Origin: Paramacrobiotus metropolitanus | Lineage: Eukaryota > Tardigrada > Eutardigrada > Parachela > Macrobiotidae | Assembly: GCF_019649055.1 (NCBI RefSeq) | Contig: NW_026570284.1 | Coordinates: forward strand, 558,001-622,000 | Direction of reading: 5' to 3' | DNA: 64,000 bases | Shown: piece after piece, positions 12,361 to 29,395 of the stretch | How positions within the stretch are numbered: position 1 is the stretch's first letter | How the letters are laid out: every line of letters starts with the position of its first letter | The notes under the pieces: generated by a model | Databases searched by the model: none | The model's input: only the letters and a program-made list of their open reading frames with translations | What the model was told of the DNA's origin: nothing | Program-made: the position numbers and the translations under genes

Positions 12361-15300
12361 TCATGCGCGACCATAGCCGGCATTGTAGTAGTCGTTCGAA
12401 TCGACAAACAAGCTGGCTGCCGGATGTAAGCCGTGTCCCACTCGGATTTCATGATAGGGCAGCAGATTTCCCAATGACCAGTAGGGATAGATGTGTGATG
12501 CTTCCGGTAGCATTTCCGCGAAACCATACGGCTTATATGGCAGCTGGAGCACCTGCTGTTGTTGCTGCTGTTGGTCGATGGTGTTGTGGTGCAGCTGTTG
12601 GTTAACGAGCAGCGGGTTTTCCGTGACAACGGACAAAGAATTGGATGCTGCCGATTGTACTACAACACTGGGAATACTGGCGGCTTTGGCGGGAAGTGAT
12701 GGTGAAGGGGGACTCTCCGCCGCGGCGACCGGTGGTGCCATGTTATTGACACTGGGAAAGAAGTTCATAACGCTGTTGCTGTTGCGCGGCCGGATGAAAC
12801 ACGAGCACGCTACCGGTATCCTGTAAACATGCCACAATATCATTTAAAAGTGCGATTACACCTTAAAACGTGGTACTGCTCACTCTTCAAAATGGCTCAC
12901 CTGTAAGCGTGTAATTTCCTAGAGTTTGTTAATTTGTAAACGTATTGCGTGACGTTTGTAAATAAAGTGCGCAACAGTTATATCAATTTATTTGTGTTAA
13001 TAGTGTAGTACAAAATGTATGTGGTGTGACCGCGCATACTCTTAGGAATCAATGGCATATGTACGGTGAAACAATTGTTTTTAATCTTTTGCGCTTTCAT
13101 TGCTAAAGATGCGCGTATTTTAAAAACTGATTCCAGAGTTGTACCGCGCGGGAGCGCGACTATTTCTCAAGAAATGATATCGTGGGAAATGCCTTGCTGC
13201 ATGCGTAACTTGCAGTCTGCAACAAGGCCGCAGAGCGCTTCGCCTGAATTTCGTCATATTTACGTACCTTGAAAAAAGCGCACACTGAAAACTTTCCCAA
13301 TTAGACAAAATAGCTGCGGCCGTTATTCACTAGAATTATTACCATTATGATTTTTCACGCTCATCTGGTTTGTGTTATGAGAATCTTGTAAAGTCAACCA
13401 AAGGTTTTGTTATAGCATAGCATATTTACCTGTAATGTTGCACCTGCACGCTGAAAGTACAGGGTCCATAATCTTGTTTTTGCTAATAAAGAGTGTTGTA
13501 TTTCTTATTTAAAAATTAATTTAATTCTATTCTTTATACTGTAGATGTGAAACTGATCATGAGGGACAGTTAACTGATTACATATGCATCAATATGTATG
13601 TTCCAGCATAATTGAGCCTTGGAAGTGTTTCGCTACTTTAGAATTTATATAACTCAAGTTATATTTATTTCTTTTACAATTACTTAAGTTTTGCATTGCA
13701 ACAGAAATGCTTCGAATAATCACCTGAAAATATCCATTTCAAATCCGTTGTACTTGTCCCAGACAAGCATTCGCTGAAAATTCCACCTATAAATTAATCA
13801 TTTACACTGTCTCAAATATTGAACACCATAATCCAAATTAAATCATCCAAAAACTGTGAGTTATCTTACTTTTGGACACACGCGCTATTTAATTTTGGCG
13901 ATAAGTACTGACACCGCTGCAGCGGCCTCGTGCATTCTTCCATCCGGGAGGTTTGCGTGTAACCGGGAATATTTACCACAATCCTCCATTGCCCTCGGTG
14001 GTTTTTGGCGCGTAATATACGAGCATAATGTATTACTGACGCGCATACGTATCCGCGACCGTTTGTCGACTCCGCGGTTGCTTGGGTGTGTGTCGTCTGT
14101 GTGCGAGTTCGGAGACTGTCGAAGGACGATGTCGCGTCGGCCACATATCCCATATTTGATGACCAAGAATTTGCAGCACTGTATTAAGTATTAACCCATT
14201 ACATTCATATATATATGCATTGTTAAGCATGGCAAAAATTTGTACATTGCAACTTCTGTCAGCCTTGCATATTACCTAATGGGATGGATCTGAGAAAACA
14301 CGTTGCAGTATTTTTCTTCTTCGGTCCGCGTCAGCCCATCGCAAAGGTTATCCGCACTTTGAAAGGCTACTTCAGCGTATAATTTGGCGAAATCAACTTG
14401 GTGGTGGGTAATGGCGTCTTTAATGGAATCTCTAGTATTACAAAACTTTAATTTATTATACAGATAGTGTGCCGACTATATAAAGACAACTCCGCAGACA
14501 AAAGTACAATCTTTTCCAGAAAAGCAAGTGTACTTGTACACCAACAGGTGGACGACATAAGTCACACACAGATTGGAACCAGCTATATAATATGATTTCT
14601 TAATTCGCTAGTAACGTATACGTTACTAGCGAATTAAAACAAAATGACCGTATTAAAACAATGAAGTATTAAGTTCGTATGCCAAAATGACGTATCTTTA
14701 CTGTCTCATGTGCAGTATTTATACCTACCGCAGTTATATGATATCCATGTCTTTATAGTTTGTTTGAAAGATACTTTTTTGAACGCTCTCGCCACTTGCT
14801 AGCTAAAACGTTCCAAATCGCAACACGATTCCCTTGCATAGGGTCTGTGGGAACGAAGCCCCCATTCATCCAAACAACAGCAAAACATATTTATATCTTT
14901 GTATCTACGTATCTTGGAACTGGCTATACTACCTATACTACCTGTAATTATTATGTTTTAGTATACGTAAATTCATTATTTAAATAAAGCAAGCTTCTTC
15001 CTACGTTGGATAGAAGGGGTCATCCAGACAAATAGTCTGCAGTTGGCTGCGCACGCATGCCGGTGTATACGAAGTGCCGGTATTCAGTCCATAAATGGTA
15101 TCGAACTTCTTATTGGAATTGGTCGAATCAACAGAAGCCCGCTCATTCGTTTCCGACGGAGCGACATCGTAATCATTCATAATGTTATTCCCATAATTGC
15201 CGAACCCGGCGAACATCAAGTGATTTTTGCGATTCTGACTGGCCGATTTCGATGTCTTATAGCTGGATTCCAGTTTCAAATTAGCAAACGGTTCGGGCTT

Positions 15301-15633
15301 GAAATTCGTACTGGGATTCAGTGGGCCAAAACCGGAGGCGTACGGTGGTTGTACAGGCTGTTGGCCACCTGGATAACTGAAATAATTATGCTGATACCCC
15401 ATAAACAACATATTCGACGGTGTTGGTCGCACGGCTGACCACACAGTCGGTTGACTGTGGTTTTTTCCAGCGGCTGTCTGATTATTCTGGAAAAAGATGG
15501 CGTGATCGGTTGTGCATTTCGCCAGCGGTAGAATCCCAGTTAAAAATAGTAAAAATGTCACAATTGCGGAGATACATGTTTGGTGCAATAGTTGTCCGTC
15601 TGACAAGATAGCGGTAAATTTTGACCAATCCAT
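12361..15633 (-). CDS. spz: Spätzle-like secreted cystine-knot (neurotrophin-fold) Toll-ligand precursor
   Basis: Clear exons: 15633-15005, 14431-14276, 14115-13870 and 12820-12361. Phases agree for the first three. The protein starts with a hydrophobic signal segment (about residues 21-40), then a Gly/Pro/Asn-rich prodomain ending ICLDDPFYPT, which recalls the conserved Cys-Asp/Glu-x-Pro-x-Tyr-Pro region before the mature domain of Spätzle proteins. The knot contains VCASV, then GQWRIVVN, MEEC, CQYL and SACVQK, and finishes IPVACSCF in the last exon, as in the family pattern IPSCC.C. Spätzle proteins are cleaved extracellularly and activate Toll receptors in immunity or patterning. The link between the third exon and 12820 is unresolved. 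A 21-base microexon at 13450-13430 has the right phase (acceptor TTTCAG, donor GTAAAT) but leaves that loop shorter than usual. About 140 residues follow the knot, including a seven-glutamine run, which is unusual. Confidence 0.82.
14600..14637. repeat. 38-bp perfect palindrome in spätzle-like intron 1
   Basis: The two 19-base halves, 14600-14618 and 14619-14637, are exact reverse complements with no spacer. The sequence lies between coding exons 1 and 2 of the spätzle-like gene. It could extrude as a cruciform or hairpin, or mark a mobile-element remnant or dimeric binding site. Nothing else in the sequence decides between these. Confidence 0.9.
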
Positions 15634-17884
15634 GTGATCACAATATTGCGCTGCTGTAGCGGTAAATATCCCCGTAAGTAACTCTTCATAGCCGGCATCC
15701 GGCAGTAAAGTATTTGGACGGCTACTCTAAATGGCATTGATCCTTGGAAATGGCGACATTACATAGGCGGTTAATAAGATTACAATTTATCCAATGCGCC
15801 GGTAAATGACTAAAGCGGTTTCAAAGGAAAACCTTTTGGTGTTTAATTTAGATTTAGTACACACAGCTTAACTGAACTACCATATTATTGTGCGGTATAA
15901 TGGCTACACCTTAATCCTTTTTGTGAATGTTGCAAAGTGGCCTTTCAGCATTGTTACCATTTACAATGCAATACTACTCTATGGTACTCGTATAGCACTG
16001 CTATAGTAATTGTTAATTGTTGCAGTGGAATAAACCATCAGCATGCGTACTGGAACAATTTCAGGCTCCATCATGATCACGTTTTGCTCCAGTTGTCGTG
16101 GCTAGCTGAATTAAAATTTTAAGCGTCTGCTTGTCAGAGTGAATTGTCTTGCAGAAATAAGGAGTTGGACATTTGTAATTTTACAGAGTTAAATCAACAC
16201 CATTGCGTATTCACCGCATAATTATTGCAAATATTAACTACCTACCTAGTAAGAGCCAAATAATACTGTTACTCAATGTATACATGGAACCGTTATAGGC
16301 ACACCCTGCTTATTTCAGGCACCTTTTTAATTACAGATCATGCGTAGTAGTAATAGTAATAAGGGTACCTTACTTATGTAAAAAGTGATCTATACACATG
16401 AATAGAGACGAAACTAATATTTACCGGAATTTGTACTCTAAAAACGTACAAAGTTTTGTGTTATGTTGCGTATGTCTGCAAAACCTGTGGCTAGTTATTT
16501 TGTATGCGTATAAGTACAGTGGAACGCTGATTATAAGGGGCCAAGATCAGCGTAAAGTTTCCTTGTTTTGGCCAGAGCCAATGGCAACATATCGCGTGGT
16601 CGGCTGTTTTGCAGAATATGCCAATATAACTTTGTAAGAAAGATGAACTATTTTAAAATTTGCTAAGAGCTTAACAGATCTGGATCGCATTATACGCCAG
16701 GCGAGATATGAATGATGCCGAGCGGATCCGCGCCGGCGTGATGGCTTCCCAACATGTGTGCTGAATGTTTATTATGTCGGGCCAGTTACAAACTCGATGT
16801 GTTCAACGTGTACTTACAGTACTGTCGCTGCTGTACGCAAGCCAAGATTCTGGCGATGGTGGATCTAACTTTAGCTGGAATAAGAAATATTTCACTGTAA
16901 CGGATCTCGCGCTAGCTGATTCGGAGGATTATTACACTTTCAACTCTGGTCAGTCATGACGAATTCATTTCTTAAGTAATGCCGGTTGCAATTGTAGAGT
17001 TAAACTAGAACACAAGCGCAGACGCTGTTGTACTGGTTAAATCAACCGGTTTCAATCTAATCTGGGAGCTTTATACCGACAAACTAACCCATGGTCATTT
17101 GTGTTATCAGAGGGTTTTAAATTGGATCAGACGGGGTGCTGGGCGGAAAATCGCTGTACATCGACGGATTGATACTGTCCAAGTGGACAAAATATCCTTA
17201 ATTGCAGTATTGGAGGAATTAGGCGGATAATTTGGTGAGTAATTGGTAACTGCGAAACGTTGGTGATTCGTGGTTTCATTGTTTCCGTCTGACGATAAAC
17301 AATTTTAAGTATCTAAATAACAATAAAACCATTTATGTATATATATTTTATTTATTACCTAATATTTAAATTTCACTGTACTGTAATCAAATCTATAAAG
17401 CAGCAATATAAACTTTGAAAAAAAATTACATAGCTGCAATGGATTCAACAAAAAGCTTGTCTGTCTATGAACATCATGTGTTTCGAGAAATTGGCTTTGC
17501 ATAATTGTACGCATATAATTGCATATACGTAATTTACAAAATAATGTAAAATAAATTTATATAGTATGCCGGCTGATGGTATTTCCAAAAAGAGTAGATG
17601 CAGTACCCATAACATTCTTTCGTATTGTATACAATATCGCCGGCTTTTCTGTTGTTCTACAGTTTCTGGTCCTGAAATTTTAATTCTTAAAAACCTAATT
17701 ATGTGCTGTAAACATAGAGCTGTCAAATCCTCTTTACAGTACACCAATGACCAGTTGCGTAGACAAATTTATTGTTTTTGGATGTGGTACTCTAGTTTAT
17801 TTAAAATTGTAACTGTATACTGTACTACTGTTTACGCAAATGTAATCGGAAATTCTGTGTTGTTGCAGATCACAAAGTGTCAAG
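15634..17884. other. Divergent intergenic region between spätzle-like and SPARC
   Basis: 2.25 kb between two start codons pointing away from each other, so both promoters should lie here. Short open stretches at 16398-16637 and 16765-16959 have no family resemblance and no supported splice partners. No gene is called. Confidence 0.5.
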
Positions 17885-20800
17885 ATGTGGAGATTTGTTC
17901 TTCATTTATTGGTCGTCAGTTTTTGCCTGCTCGGAACAACTGCTTCGCAGGTATCAGGCTTACATTTTTCTTGAAACCCCAGACTACGAAATAGAATTCC
18001 CAAAACCTCGATTCGTTTTTTCACGCATGAAATATTCAACAGCTCTTGGCATGTCTAACACTTAGCGGCTACATGTGAATCGACAACTTAAGAAACATGA
18101 TGACTTTCACCCAAATTTAGCTCTCCCTGAAAAGCTAACTCGTGACTTATCGCAAAACAAATTTAAAACTTGGTTTTGGTGTGAATGTCCGGCCCCAGCA
18201 AAAAATTAATTTTAGGACAGCGGAGTATGCAGACGTTAATTTCAGCCGGGTGTGATGATGTCTAGAGTTGTATTAATGAGAATAACAACTAAATTAAGCG
18301 ATGAAAAATCTGTGCTAATGAGTGTAAGGACGCGACCTTTACTTATTTATGGTTATCTGGCCTTCAGAGTTCAGACTTCCAGAGCAGCATTTAAATGTTG
18401 TACTGTTGTGTATATTCCCAAAAAGGACAAGTCTGGTTGCGCCGTACTGATTGCGCAAGCGATTTTACTGTGTGCCGGTACACAGTCATTAATACTAATT
18501 TGTACTGTACATAACTCACAGTTTATATATGCATTGTACAAAGTACATCAAGTATAATGAATGACTGCGCCGTTATTTTTTTGTAAAACTTTTTATAATA
18601 GACAGACACATAAACACTCTTTAACTATATTTGCTAAAATCAAGTAATTATTTTCTCAGGGCAGGTAATTCGAAAGCTTCTTGACGGCTGTTGAATAAAT
18701 TTTGACCTTATATTACTTTGGCGCTCTATCAGATCAAGTGACCTATTACCCGAAAAGGCTTTAATTTAGTGGTTATAGAATGTTTTCATTTTTCAAATTT
18801 AATGTAAGAAGTGAATTATTTTTTATTTTAGAAGTCCAAAAAAGGACCGCACCATCGGCAAGTCCCTGTGGATGCCGGTACGATGTCAAACGGCATTCCG
18901 GATGCGGATCCGATAATCGCCGAACGTGTCGTAGCGAAGAAAAATCCCAACACGGGTGAAATTGAGCTAAATGAGGAGAAGATGTTGTTGAATGTTGATG
19001 ATCCCGGCGAGAATACCGGCGCTACGGCAGCTCAAGAAGATGACGAAGTGGACGATAGTATGAAATCCGACGGATCCAGTAGAACAAGTGGGTCATTATT
19101 AGTGTCCTGAACTACTTTTCTAAGCAATACATGCGGTTTTTTTTGCTACAACGAAGATGCATGATATAAAGATGAGAGGCCAAGCGCCCATGTTGCATAA
19201 TATTAAATTTTTACTTTTGCACTCGCATCTACAGATCCTTGCGCCAACTTTCCATGCGAAGAGGGTTTGGAATGCGAGCTGAATGAAGACGAACAACCAA
19301 TGTGTGTCTGCTCCAAAATGTGTCCTAATAATTCACCCATCAAAGTATGTGAATTATGTGTTCCAAAAAATGGCATTGCAAAAATTTTACTGTACTTTAT
19401 TTAAATGGTATTCTGAGTGCTAAGCAAAACTTCTGCCCATTGCAAAATATCCTTTAGTAACGAAACTTTTAATAATTTAGTTAACCGAGTAATTTACCGT
19501 ATGCAAATGAGACATCAGTTTAATTTTGCGGTTTCTGGAATACTATGTTTGATTGTTCCAAAATATTATTGTTTCTTTTCGAGCGTGCACTTATGTCAAC
19601 ATCGAATACTGAACGGCTTTGAACTGTTGCTTTCTAACGGTGTGTGTTTGTGGTGTTAGGTTTGTTCTAGCTTCAATCAAACATTTGACAGTGAATGTCA
19701 CTTGTACAAACAACGCTGTTTGTGCCAACGTGGTTTACCGGGATGTGACGATCCCAAAAACAAGGACATGCAGCTGGAATATTTGAACGAATGCCGCGGT
19801 AAAATAATTTTTTGACATTTTGCTATACAGAAATTATCCGGCTCTTCTAATCCTCATTACTGTAATTAATTAAGTGCAACTTTTTAAAAACCACATTCAT
19901 ATATGCCGTCACTCTGTTATGAATTTTTGCCGGTCAGATATGCCGCACAAACGGTTGCTGAACGTAGCTTAATCCGACCTGATGATATTTGCTTATGAGT
20001 TATTTGTTCAGAGTTGGCATTATGCACGCCGGACGATATGGCCGATTTCCCGCGGCGGATGGGAGACTGGCTATTCCAGATTATGAAAGAATTGGCTAAG
20101 CGCAATGAACTGGCACCGCAGTATCGCAAGTACGAAAAGCGATCGGAAAAGAAATACCAGCCTGGTCAGCCGCTGCCGCATCCCATTCTGTGGAAGTTCT
20201 GCGATCTCGACAAACTGCCCAGTGATCGGTAAGCAGCAGCATTTGACGGTTTTACCAGTAAAGTTGTGCTGATACAAATTATAAAGGAAATCAGTACCAT
20301 TCTGAAAGAAAACACCATCTTCAGCGCTAAACCTTCAGCACAAATTGTTTCCATTATTCTTTGCTGCCAAATCTACAAAAAAAACTTTGTGCAGACTGTG
20401 ATTTTTATATCAGTACTAGTACAGGTGCGCATATTGATGGTAAGTAAATTATTGATACTTCGATATGCATAATATACGCATTCGTAAACTCCATATTCAT
20501 AAAATTATACGAGTATAAATCATTGCTGTCGATATATCAAAATTTAATGAAACGTACTCTGCAGTTATGAAGGCAAATTTTGCGGTGCAACGAAGTACTG
20601 TTAGATAAATATTCAACATACTTCTTGCGTATATTGAATGCCTGAACATATAACTGAAGCTTGCGATCTGGTAAACCGAGAAATTCGGTATGATGCAAAT
20701 ATGGATTTCCATTCAAGAGTCATCAATCAGCTGCAACGCCGACACAAAATTAGCAGGAGCGCCATTAGTTATTGCGCGATAGTATCGATATCGCAACCAA

Positions 20801-22341
20801 AAAATCTTCTACACTTTATATTTATCTGTCGCCAAGGCATTTGAATGTCTTGTGTCCAAAGAGTTTTGACAAGGAAACGCATTAGTAGTGAATCGAATTT
20901 CCCGATACAGTGTATCATATTTAAAGGTCATCGAAATCTGAGCGGAGTAATCCACCGTAAAGGAAAAATTATGCGTCAGTTGTGCCGGTCCTTATTTTTT
21001 TCTCATACCGAAAAGTATTTCATTAAGACAAATATGAAATCTGGTTCGGGCGCTGATTTCAAAGCCTAGAGTAGCTTTCGTCTTGTTTAGGGATCGCATC
21101 CATAATATTTTGTTATTATGCAGACATTCTGTCATCTCGCTAACTAGCAAGATCAACGAACTGAACGACGCACAAATGTACTGCAGAAAGAAGAGATGGA
21201 AAATAATCACGGCTTGCCAGCTGTCGGGGCTGTGCACAATATGTTACGTAAAATTAAGGAACAGTATTTTTGCATTTGACTCGAGGACGTTTAAAATGTG
21301 CCGGACAAAAAGGGGTTGAGAAATGCAGTGACTCGCGCGTTCGCGTAAAAAATTCCCCAGGATTGAAAAATTTTGCATCTAGTGGTATCAATGTACGGCG
21401 TTGTCAAAACAAACCCATAAGAGAGAAAGCATCATAATTTTGACTGAAAGAGAATAGTAGCGCTGTAATATTAGGCTTGACATATACAGCCCATACATGC
21501 TAATTGGCAGCGCCGTGTTGTTTATTACAACAGATATATTTCACGCAAAGAACTCATGCCAATCCGGGCACCGCTCATTCCGATGGAGCACTGCATTGCA
21601 CCATTTTTGGATGACTGCGACACGGACAACGATCACAAATTAACTCTGGCTGAATGGGGAAGATGTCTCAAGTTGGCTGAATGTAAGCGGATCATTTACA
21701 TATGCAGCGCGTAATGCACGTAATAGCTTTTCTGTACTAGATGTGCCACTGTATGCGCTAGTTGCTTAACTTGCTTTTAAAATGCGCTTTCATAGAAATA
21801 CAGAAAATTACCCGTGCCCCGCGTAACATTTAATAGGATAATTGAGTTATTTTATGTTCCATACAACGCACAATTATAACTTTTGAACTGAACATAAGGG
21901 AATGGTATTGTATGTGAAATTGCGAACCCATTCACGCGTAACGTAAAGTTTAATGATTCTAACGATGGTTCGTAACCTAATTACGGACATACAGAAAAGG
22001 TTATGAATTCACGTCAACTTATGTTTTGTAACCGGCGTTTTTCAAAAATTATGGTTTCACTACCTTGCGATCGTTTCTTTATCCTTGGTTAGTGAAGTGC
22101 TGGTTTACGCATTTGCAGTGTGTTTTGGCAGTCTTGTACGTTTTACTGTAACGTGCGCTATGCATACTCTGTATAACGTAATTTTGGCGGAATATTTGTA
22201 AAACTGCTAAAATAAAACCACTATAATTTTTTAGCCGAAGTCGAAGATATCTGCTCTCAAGCCATGCAGCTATCGCAGAAGAAACCACGATCGGCTGATC
22301 CCAATGCCCCATCATCCAACGACGACGAATTCGATGAATAA
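17885..22341 (+). CDS. SPARC: SPARC (osteonectin/BM-40) extracellular matrix glycoprotein
   Basis: Seven exons join in phase to 347 residues: 17885-17950, 18832-19087, 19235-19344, 19660-19798, 20012-20228, 21534-21682 and 22235-22341. Exon 1 is a signal peptide (MWRFVLHLLVVSFCLLG). Exon 2 is an acidic domain I. Exons 3-4 give the follistatin/Kazal module: PCANFPC, then DEQPMCVC, then FDSECHLYKQRCLC and LEYLNEC. Exons 5-7 give the EC domain: DFPRRMGDWL, then RAPLIPMEHC, then an EF-hand loop DCDTDNDHKLTLAEW and a final cysteine. SPARC is a secreted calcium-binding protein that binds basement-membrane collagen IV. Domain order and length are normal for the family. The tail after the last cysteine is longer and more acidic than usual (ends DDEFDE). 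The start at 17885 is fixed by the signal peptide. An AATAAA follows 19 bases after the stop. Confidence 0.96.
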
Positions 22342-22359
22342 ACTTCCCGGACAGAAAAA

Positions 22360-22365
22360 AATAAA
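22360..22365 (+). terminator. Polyadenylation signal of SPARC
   Basis: AATAAA lies 19 bases after the SPARC stop codon, implying a very short 3' UTR. Confidence 0.6.
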
Positions 22366-23125
22366 ACTTGCCTTGTCTTTTGGAACTGCCATTTTTTTAT
22401 TACCATTTCTTCTGGGCTGATTTGTTGAACATTTGTAGGTATCGCCCTACTCCCTTGTATTAGCATCATTGAATGATTTTGTTTTTTGCAACTCCGATAC
22501 AAGTTGAATACAACTAACGCGAAATCCCATATAGAAGAGCTGTTAGCTAGTCATCTTTTCTGTTGCCCATGTGTTGTCCGTTTGCAGTAGTTCTAACCAC
22601 GGAACGTTTTACCTATTTCGGAACTCTTTTATCTCTTGGCTTCTGATTTAAAATTGTGGCAATAACAGCGATTGTTGATACAAATGAAATAATAAGCAAA
22701 TACACTACAACCCAATACTCCCCATTTAATCAGGCGACTGTTTTGTCTCAATCCATACATACAAATAATTCCGTATGGACATGTAAAATATACGGGGAAC
22801 AACCCGTTTCCTCTGCATAACAATAACGTTAAATTAAAAACCTCGGCATTGCACAGCAGTTCTGCATTGAATAAATAGAATGTACAATTAATTTCTCACA
22901 AAATAATACTAGCACATTTTTTAAATAGAATACCACCCTGTCATATCGCATGTCAGAAAAAGGACGTCTAACAGGAGATTCACTGTGTAACGCCGAGTGT
23001 AACGCTCAGACTGCCGTCTGAGAGGCTCGAGACCAGCTGGGTGGTATGAATGTCATCCAGCATCTGTCCGTGAATCTATCCCGCACCACAAGCATGAATG
23101 GATCATTTTTGGAAAAAGGCTTCTT
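22366..23125. other. Tail-to-tail intergenic region SPARC/PTEN
   Basis: 760 bases between two convergent genes, which must contain the PTEN 3' UTR. No coding signal is seen. A short open stretch on the minus strand (22629-22823) has no family resemblance. Confidence 0.6.
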
Positions 23126-27261
<4,136 letters not shown>

Positions 27262-29395
27262 TCCCGATAGCCAGAGCTTTACATAACACTCGGACAGAAT
27301 CTGAGGAAACGGCATACGGTTCTGGCGCTGATTACCACACACTCCGTCAACCTTCCAGCTTCAGTAAAAAAAATAATAAATCTCTCCTGCAACGCAGCAA
27401 AAAAAAATTAAAATAAAATTCTCTACAGCTTGAAGAAAAGATTCTAACAAAATCCCGAATGCAAACTAACAATTGTAAGCTTTAACAATTTTCGACAAAG
27501 ACAAAACTGTAATATTCCTAGGAAAATGCCTAGAATGGAGCAAAAGTTTGAAATTATCTCAATCATAAGTGATAACACTGTTGACATGGTGCTCTAATCA
27601 AACATTTCAGAAGTGTTCTCTAAATTAAGTAAGTACTAAGATTCTACGAATGCTAGAAACTTGGAAAATTAATAATGCAGATGACACATCCATTTTCTTC
27701 GTGCAATGAACAGCATGCTACATTATATCAGCAAAAATTAAGCAAAATTTGATTCTACTATAATTTGAGGCAACGAATTCCAAATCAAATAAAATCTTAT
27801 TATTCTTATTAAGTACTTATAACCCGAAAATGAAAATCGTTTGATTGTAAATTTAGGCTTTAACTTTTAAGTCATGTTTGATGTTTAGTTTGCAATCTAA
27901 TATTGTTAAAAACCGAAATCTAAAAATTGTAAGTATCATCCATAATGAATCAAAAGAAAACGATAAAATTTAATGCAGATATAAGTAACAAGTTATTCGA
28001 GATTTTCATAATTTCACTTACCTTGGAAAAGGGAAATCACACGCCAATATCTCTGGAGAAACCCTTACTGGTTGCCCGCGGAAAGCTACTGAAGCTAGAG
28101 AGGGCTCAACCTGTTAGTTTCTGGCAGGAAAAAAGGTAAACAGTGGCAAATCCATGAAGTATTTTGTCGCTTTTCAGTTTTGGTGTAATTCAAGTGCGGA
28201 ACCAAGTTCACTTGATTAGCGTACTGTCACTGTGTCACACTACCAAAATCTGTCTTTCTAAAAGTTGGTTCAAAGCCAGCAAACAACGAAAATGATCTAT
28301 CCCTGAGCGGATGAGCAGTAGTCAATAGAATGATAGGATCAGAGCCAGATGATTCAAAAACACTTTGAGAATCACAGATTGCGGATAATCAGAGATCCAC
28401 AGATCACTCAGCACTTAAAATTAAAAAGTTAAACTGTTAAATCAATTTAAATGGACTGTGCAAACGAATAGCCAACTCAGAGCATTTTACTGATCGGTAT
28501 GTGTGTCACAAACTAAGTACTGTACTACGCAGTGCGAAGTAAACCTCGAAGGACTTATCCCAAAACTTCTAAACAGGTAACATTCAGCTGGGGATATCCT
28601 AGCCGTACTCCTGGCCACACGGGGAATTTGGGATAAAATATAAAACGATAAATGCATAATTTTCTCGCTACTAACACAACTGCATAAGAAAAGAAAATTG
28701 ATTGCCGTCACGGGATATTGATGAAATGAATCGAACGTCCATACGACAAAGCGCTGCCTCCTAAGGCGGAAAGTGTGCTCATTGTCAGCGGCACTCAAGA
28801 CGGTGGGACACTTGGAATACGTCAGTCGTACGGAAGCGGTGTTCCACGAAGCGGTGGAAGTGTTCCGAGTTCCAGCCAGTCCTGGAATGCCAGGCAAACT
28901 GGGAATGCACATTTGGATGTTACCGCTGCAGCCAGAAATCCCAATCCCTTACTCACTTTCGTGCACCACTGCACATCACGATGAAATGGGAAGTCGCTTA
29001 ACGAGACGAAGCTACACGAAGGGGATGACTAGCTAGTTATCTGACACGTAAGGGCCGGAAACACTTAATTGCGTATGTAAGTGACGCCCTTGTGCAACAG
29101 TGCCTGCGCAAGTAAAATGGCAAAAATCGCTTCTGAATCTTGTGTTTTTTTTCGAGTCCCGATTTTCGAAAATCATTTCTCGTATTACTGTTTTGACTTT
29201 TGATTTATTTATTTAGTTAGGTGCAGTTAGGAAAAACCCGTAGTTGCTGTTGAAATGGATAATATTGTTCAGTGTTTAGCTGGATAGAATAACTTCTTCT
29301 TGGATAGAATAATTAGAACCTGCACTTAGTGCACTAGTACTCATTGTCAGCCAAAAACTTTAGGATTTCCGAAATATTGCAGACATCCCTGCAAC
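27262..29395. other. Divergent intergenic region PTEN/CHCHD1
   Basis: 2.1 kb between two start codons pointing apart, so it should hold both promoters and 5' UTRs. Positions 28560-28990 are richer in G+C and open on both strands. The minus strand has donor-like sites near 28950, so this may be a PTEN 5' leader exon. No protein family is recognisable, so no gene is called. Confidence 0.45.

Noticed and set aside
12361-12843. Reading the spätzle last exon as a separate 160-residue gene starting at 12843
   Set aside because: The bases just after that ATG form a TTTACAG acceptor, and IPVACSCF completes the cystine knot of the upstream exons.
20266-21319. Several ORFs within the SPARC intron
   Set aside because: The EC domain continues exactly from 20228 to 21534, with codon completion and no room for an extra exon. 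The ORFs show no motifs.
27945-28139. 64-residue plus-strand ORF
   Set aside because: Lysine- and isoleucine-rich chance translation of AT-rich DNA, with no homology.
28487-29036. ORFs on both strands in a G+C-richer patch
   Set aside because: No family match in any frame. More likely promoter or 5' leader of PTEN.
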